Source: Ectopseudomonas alcaliphila (GTDB lineage Bacteria; Pseudomonadota; Gammaproteobacteria; Pseudomonadales; Pseudomonadaceae). From it: a stretch of DNA of 64,000 nucleotides. Made by a program: the position numbers and the translations under genes. The stretch lies in assembly GCF_900101755.1 (NCBI RefSeq), contig NZ_FNAE01000001.1:1178001-1242000 (forward strand). Reading direction: 5' to 3'. Of the stretch, positions 61,149-64,000 are shown piece by piece. Under the pieces are notes generated by a model. That model had not been told where the DNA came from. It did no database searches and saw only the letters and a program-made list of their open reading frames with translations. Every line of letters begins with the position of its first letter. Positions within the stretch are counted from its first letter, which is position 1.

Positions 61149-61244
61149 ATCAGAGGTCCTTGTTCGCGGAGTATTGCGCCGCGAATTTTCCTGCCAAGTG
61201 ACGCCTACAGCAAGCGTGCCGTATCGTGACGCACGTCTCTCGCG

Positions 61245-61622
61245 CTAGAGCCCTCGCAACGCCCACCAGGCCAGCCCGGCCGACACCACTTCGAGCAGCA
61301 GCGCGTAGAGGTTGAAGGTCTGTTGCGTGCCCCCGTCCAGCCACAGCCCGGCTGCGCGTGCCAGCGCCAGCACGCTGTACAGCAGCACCAGCAGAAGCAG
61401 CGCCGGGCGCAGCAGGTCCAGGCGCATCAGCGCCATCGCCAGGTAAGCGGCCAGGCCCAGTTGCAGCCCTCCGTAGTAGGCGCGCACTTCGGTCACTGCG
61501 GCGTTGCCCATCAGCAGCGCGCCGCTGAAGCTGGCCATTTCCTCGGGACGAATGAAGTAGGCCAGCCCCAACACGACCAGGGCAGCGATCTGGATCAACA
61601 GGACGATTCGGGCGAAGAGCAT
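61245..61622 (-). CDS. Small four-helix membrane protein (DUF4345-like)
   Basis: 125 residues, nearly all hydrophobic, with four predicted helices (near 5-25, 45-65, 70-90, 100-122). The N-terminal LAYFIRPEEMASFSGALLMG and AYYGGLQLGLAAYL resemble the DUF4345 family, whose function is unknown. The ATG at 61622 starts MLFARIVLLI; the frame extends 23 codons upstream without support. Confidence 0.65.
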   Translation of the reverse strand: MLFARIVLLIQIAALVVLGLAYFIRPEEMASFSGALLMGNAAVTEVRAYYGGLQLGLAAYLAMALMRLDLLRPALLLLVLLYSVLALARAAGLWLDGGTQQTFNLYALLLEVVSAGLAWWALRGL

Positions 61623-61751
61623 CGGCAGGTTCCAGGCAATGGGTGACTGCCGCCAGCATAGGCCGCCACTGGTCGCGACGCATAGTCGCAATGGCTTGGG
61701 CAGCCGCTATGTCGGCGCTATGCTGAGCATTCGTTTATCTGGAGCCTTGCC

Positions 61752-62186
61752 ATGCGTCGTTCCCTGCTCGCCCTCTGCCTCTTCACCAGCCTGGCTCATG
61801 CCAGCGAGCCCCTGACCATCGATGTGCACCGCGATGCCAACTGCGGCTGCTGCAAGGCCTGGATCAGCCACCTGCAGGACAACGGTTTCACCGTCAACGA
61901 CCATGTCGAGGCCGACATGAGCGCCGTCAAGCAGCGACTCGGCGTACCGCCGCGCCTGGCTTCCTGTCACACCGGCGTTATCGACGGCAAGTTCGTCGAG
62001 GGCCATGTTCCAGCCGCCGACATTCTTAAACTGCGTCAGCGCCCAGACCTGATCGGCGCCGCAGTACCCGGCATGCCCATGGGGTCGCCTGGCATGGAAT
62101 ATGGTGATCGTGTCGACGCCTATCAGGTCATCGGCCTGGATAGCGAACGCAAGGATCAGTTGCTCAGTGACTACCCGGCCAACTGA
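61752..62186 (+). CDS. DUF411 metal-binding periplasmic protein
   Basis: 144 residues with a signal peptide (MRRSLLALCLFTSLAHA). The DUF411 signature is complete: DANCGCCKAW with three cysteines, RLASCHTGVIDG, and VPGMPMGSPGME with several methionines, which together suggest Cu(I) binding. Members are often linked to copper resistance. No copper pump is adjacent. Confidence 0.85.
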   Translation: MRRSLLALCLFTSLAHASEPLTIDVHRDANCGCCKAWISHLQDNGFTVNDHVEADMSAVKQRLGVPPRLASCHTGVIDGKFVEGHVPAADILKLRQRPDLIGAAVPGMPMGSPGMEYGDRVDAYQVIGLDSERKDQLLSDYPAN

Positions 62187-62239
62187 GTCGGGCGCCAAGG
62201 CAGCTAAACTGCAGCGATCAGCAACCCAGGAGTGCCGCC

Positions 62240-63100
62240 ATGCGCTGGCAACGCGGTAGACGCAGTGACAACGTGGTGGATGCGCGCGGCCGTTCCGGCA
62301 GGCGCATCGGCGGCGGCCTGAGCCTGGGCGGCGTGGCGGTGATCGTCATCGTCGGCCTGCTGATGGGCCAGGACCCGCTGCAGATCCTTGGCCAGATCGC
62401 CGGCCAGGCCACCCAGCCGCAGGTGACTCAACCGCAGAGCGCGCCAGCGGCGAACGACGAGCAGAGCGAGTTCGTCCGCGCCATCCTCGGCGATACCGAA
62501 GACACCTGGCGCGAGCTGTTCCAGCAGGCCGGCCAGCAATATCGCGACCCGCAACTGGTGCTGTTCTCCGGCGGCGTCAATTCCGCCTGTGGCTTCGCTA
62601 GCTCGGCGGTTGGCCCCTTCTACTGCCCTGGCGATCAGCGCGTGTATCTGGACATGGCGTTCTTCCGCGAGATGGAGCAGCGCTTCTCCGCCGCCGGCGA
62701 CTTCGCCCAGGCCTACGTGATCGCCCATGAGATCGGCCACCACGTGCAGACGCTGCTGGGCGTATCGGCCAAGGTCAACGCGGCGCGCCAGCGCGGCGAG
62801 CGGGTCGAGGGCGATGGCGGCCTGCTGGTGCGTCAGGAACTGCAGGCCGACTGCCTGGCCGGGGTCTGGGCGCATCATGCACAGCGCCGGCATGACTGGC
62901 TGGAGGCCGGCGACCTGGAGGAGGCGCTGAATGCCGCCAGCGCCATCGGTGATGACCGCCTACAGAAGCAGGCGCGCGGTCAGGTGGTGCCGGACGCCTT
63001 CACTCACGGCACTTCACAGCAGCGCGTGCGCTGGTTCAGCACCGGTTTCGAGAGCGGCCAGCCGGGGCGCTGCGACACCTTCAAGGCGGCTCGTCTGTAA
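62240..63100 (+). CDS. YpfJ-type neutral zinc metallopeptidase
   Basis: 286 residues. One membrane helix (about 30-50) follows the basic start MRWQRGRRSDNVVDARGRSG. The zinc motif is AHEIGHHVQTLLGVS (HExxH), the third ligand probably Glu in VRQELQADCLAGVW. It belongs to the YpfJ/zinc_peptidase family of envelope proteins with unknown substrates. It converges on the MFS gene. Confidence 0.9.
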   Translation: MRWQRGRRSDNVVDARGRSGRRIGGGLSLGGVAVIVIVGLLMGQDPLQILGQIAGQATQPQVTQPQSAPAANDEQSEFVRAILGDTEDTWRELFQQAGQQYRDPQLVLFSGGVNSACGFASSAVGPFYCPGDQRVYLDMAFFREMEQRFSAAGDFAQAYVIAHEIGHHVQTLLGVSAKVNAARQRGERVEGDGGLLVRQELQADCLAGVWAHHAQRRHDWLEAGDLEEALNAASAIGDDRLQKQARGQVVPDAFTHGTSQQRVRWFSTGFESGQPGRCDTFKAARL

Positions 63101-63109
63101 CGCGCCGGG

Positions 63110-64000
63110 TCAGACCACGAAGCGCTTGCTCCACCAGGCAAACCCACAGGCAGCAGCGCCGCACAGGGCAATCACCAACGCCATGGGCATGGCCGAACCA
63201 TCATGCAGGAAGGCCACCAGCGCCGACGCACTGGCCGCCACGCTGAATTGCATGCTGCCCAGCAGCCCGGAAGCGCTGCCGGCATGCCGGCCCTGCCCGG
63301 CCATGGCGCAGGCCGTGGCATTGGGCAGCACGCAACCGAGGCTGGCGACGCAGATGAACAGAGGGACCATCAGCGGCCACAGCTGCACCGGTTGCCACAA
63401 GGCCAGCACCAGCAGGCACAGGCCGCTGGCCAGGTACACCAGCACCATGCGCCGCAACCACAGCGCCGGGCCGCCGCTACGCACCAGGCGCGCGTTGACC
63501 TGCGCCATGATCACGAAACCCGCCGCGTTGCTGCCGAACAGCCAGCCATAGTGCTCGGCCGGCACGCCATACAGCTCGATGAAGACGAAGGGCGAGCCGG
63601 CGATATAGGCGAACATACCGGCCATGGCCACACCGCCGGCCAGGCTGTAGCCCATGAATGGCGCATTGCCCAGCAGCGCGCGGTACTGGCCGAAGGCACC
63701 GCTCAGCGGCGCCGGTTGCAGATGCTGCGGACGGGTCTCCGGCAACCACAACAGCACGGCCAGCAGGCACAGGCCAGCGAAGATCGCCAGACTGTGGAAG
63801 ATCGACGGCCAGCCCAGGGTGTTGAGCAGCAAGCCGCCCCCCAGGGGCGCGAGAATCGGCGCCAGCCCCATCACCAGCACCAACTGCGAGAACACCTTGG
63901 CCGACGCCAGTGGGTCGCACAGATCGCGTACCACGGCGCGGGTGATCACCATGCCGGCGCAGCCACCGAGGGCCTGCACGAAACGTGCGGTCACCAGCCA
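63110..64000 (-). CDS. Bcr/CflA family MFS drug exporter, N-terminus outside window
   Basis: About 296 C-terminal residues are visible; the frame continues off the right edge. ARFVQALGGCAGMVITRAVV and RDLCDPLASAKVFSQLVLVM (TM4-5 region) followed by LAPILAPLGGGLLL are the Bcr/CflA drug:H+ antiporter pattern. Eight or so helices remain. The substrate (bicyclomycin, chloramphenicol or sulfonamide in relatives) is unknown. Confidence 0.9.
   Translation of the reverse strand, partial: WLVTARFVQALGGCAGMVITRAVVRDLCDPLASAKVFSQLVLVMGLAPILAPLGGGLLLNTLGWPSIFHSLAIFAGLCLLAVLLWLPETRPQHLQPAPLSGAFGQYRALLGNAPFMGYSLAGGVAMAGMFAYIAGSPFVFIELYGVPAEHYGWLFGSNAAGFVIMAQVNARLVRSGGPALWLRRMVLVYLASGLCLLVLALWQPVQLWPLMVPLFICVASLGCVLPNATACAMAGQGRHAGSASGLLGSMQFSVAASASALVAFLHDGSAMPMALVIALCGAAACGFAWWSKRFVV

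Overview
The window is 64 kb of high-GC, gene-dense chromosome from a Pseudomonas, probably of the P. mendocina / P. oleovorans (Ectopseudomonas) group. The evidence is gene order and protein families: from hisC at 1.2 kb to dppF at 54.8 kb the genes follow, almost one for one, the block I recall as PA4447-PA4506 of P. aeruginosa. The species guess is weaker and rests on general resemblance. I found no rRNA, tRNA, CRISPR array, insertion sequence, prophage or plasmid gene.

Layout. 0-1.1 kb: tail of a TonB-dependent receptor and a periplasmic DUF4198 protein. 1.2-9.1 kb (minus strand): the Mla phospholipid transporter (mlaFEDCB), ibaG, murA, hisG, hisD, hisC. 9.4-16.4 kb (plus): Kdo synthesis (kdsD, kdsC), LPS export (lptC, lptA, lptB), then rpoN, hpf, ptsN, rapZ and the NPr gene, i.e. 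sigma-54 with the nitrogen PTS. 16.4-20.3 kb (minus): a Fur-type iron-starvation operon fagA-fumC-orfX-sodM followed by a ZIP metal transporter. 20.5-33.5 kb: pmbA/tldD with darP, a nitrilase-family amidase, yhdP, rng, maf and mreBCD. 33.8-40.1 kb (mostly plus): gatCAB, an RlpA-like lipoprotein, a CaCA cation exchanger, a carboxymuconolactone decarboxylase-like protein, an AEC permease. 40.4-43.1 kb: the RoxS/RoxR redox two-component pair and a SIMPL-domain protein. 43.3-54.8 kb: a dipeptide uptake and hydrolysis region with three DppA-type binding proteins, one transporter set (dppBCDF), the M24 peptidase gene mdpA and the repressor gene psdR. 54.9-64 kb: a doubly degenerate receiver/HD-GYP protein, ada, a DJ-1/PfpI protein, an NCS2 purine permease, trmA, two small membrane proteins, a DUF411 protein, a YpfJ-type zinc metallopeptidase and the end of a Bcr/CflA MFS exporter.

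How it fits together. The first half is an envelope-building region: peptidoglycan precursor (MurA), outer membrane asymmetry (Mla), Kdo and LPS transport (Kds/Lpt), a phospholipid-transport AsmA-like protein (YhdP) and cell shape (MreBCD). The iron-starvation operon swaps iron enzymes for an iron-free fumarase and a manganese SOD and may bring its own metal importer. The dipeptide region is a regulon with visible control DNA: the mdpA/psdR spacer and the dppA3 promoter share a nearly identical promoter/operator module, most likely the PsdR target.

The most notable non-coding signal is the set of small palindromic repeats. GTAGGAGC-type REPs sit in the housekeeping part, one of them a 23-bp perfect palindrome between gatA and gatB. 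GTAGGGTG-ended elements cluster at 40-60 kb, with twin 71-bp copies in consecutive spacers of the dpp operon. Another palindrome lies inside the RlpA-like gene and encodes part of its signal-peptide leader. I did not find a clearly new multi-gene system; the best leads are the PsdR module, the repeat-encoded leader peptide, the degenerate HD-GYP protein, and a sigma-54-like promoter in front of dppA1.
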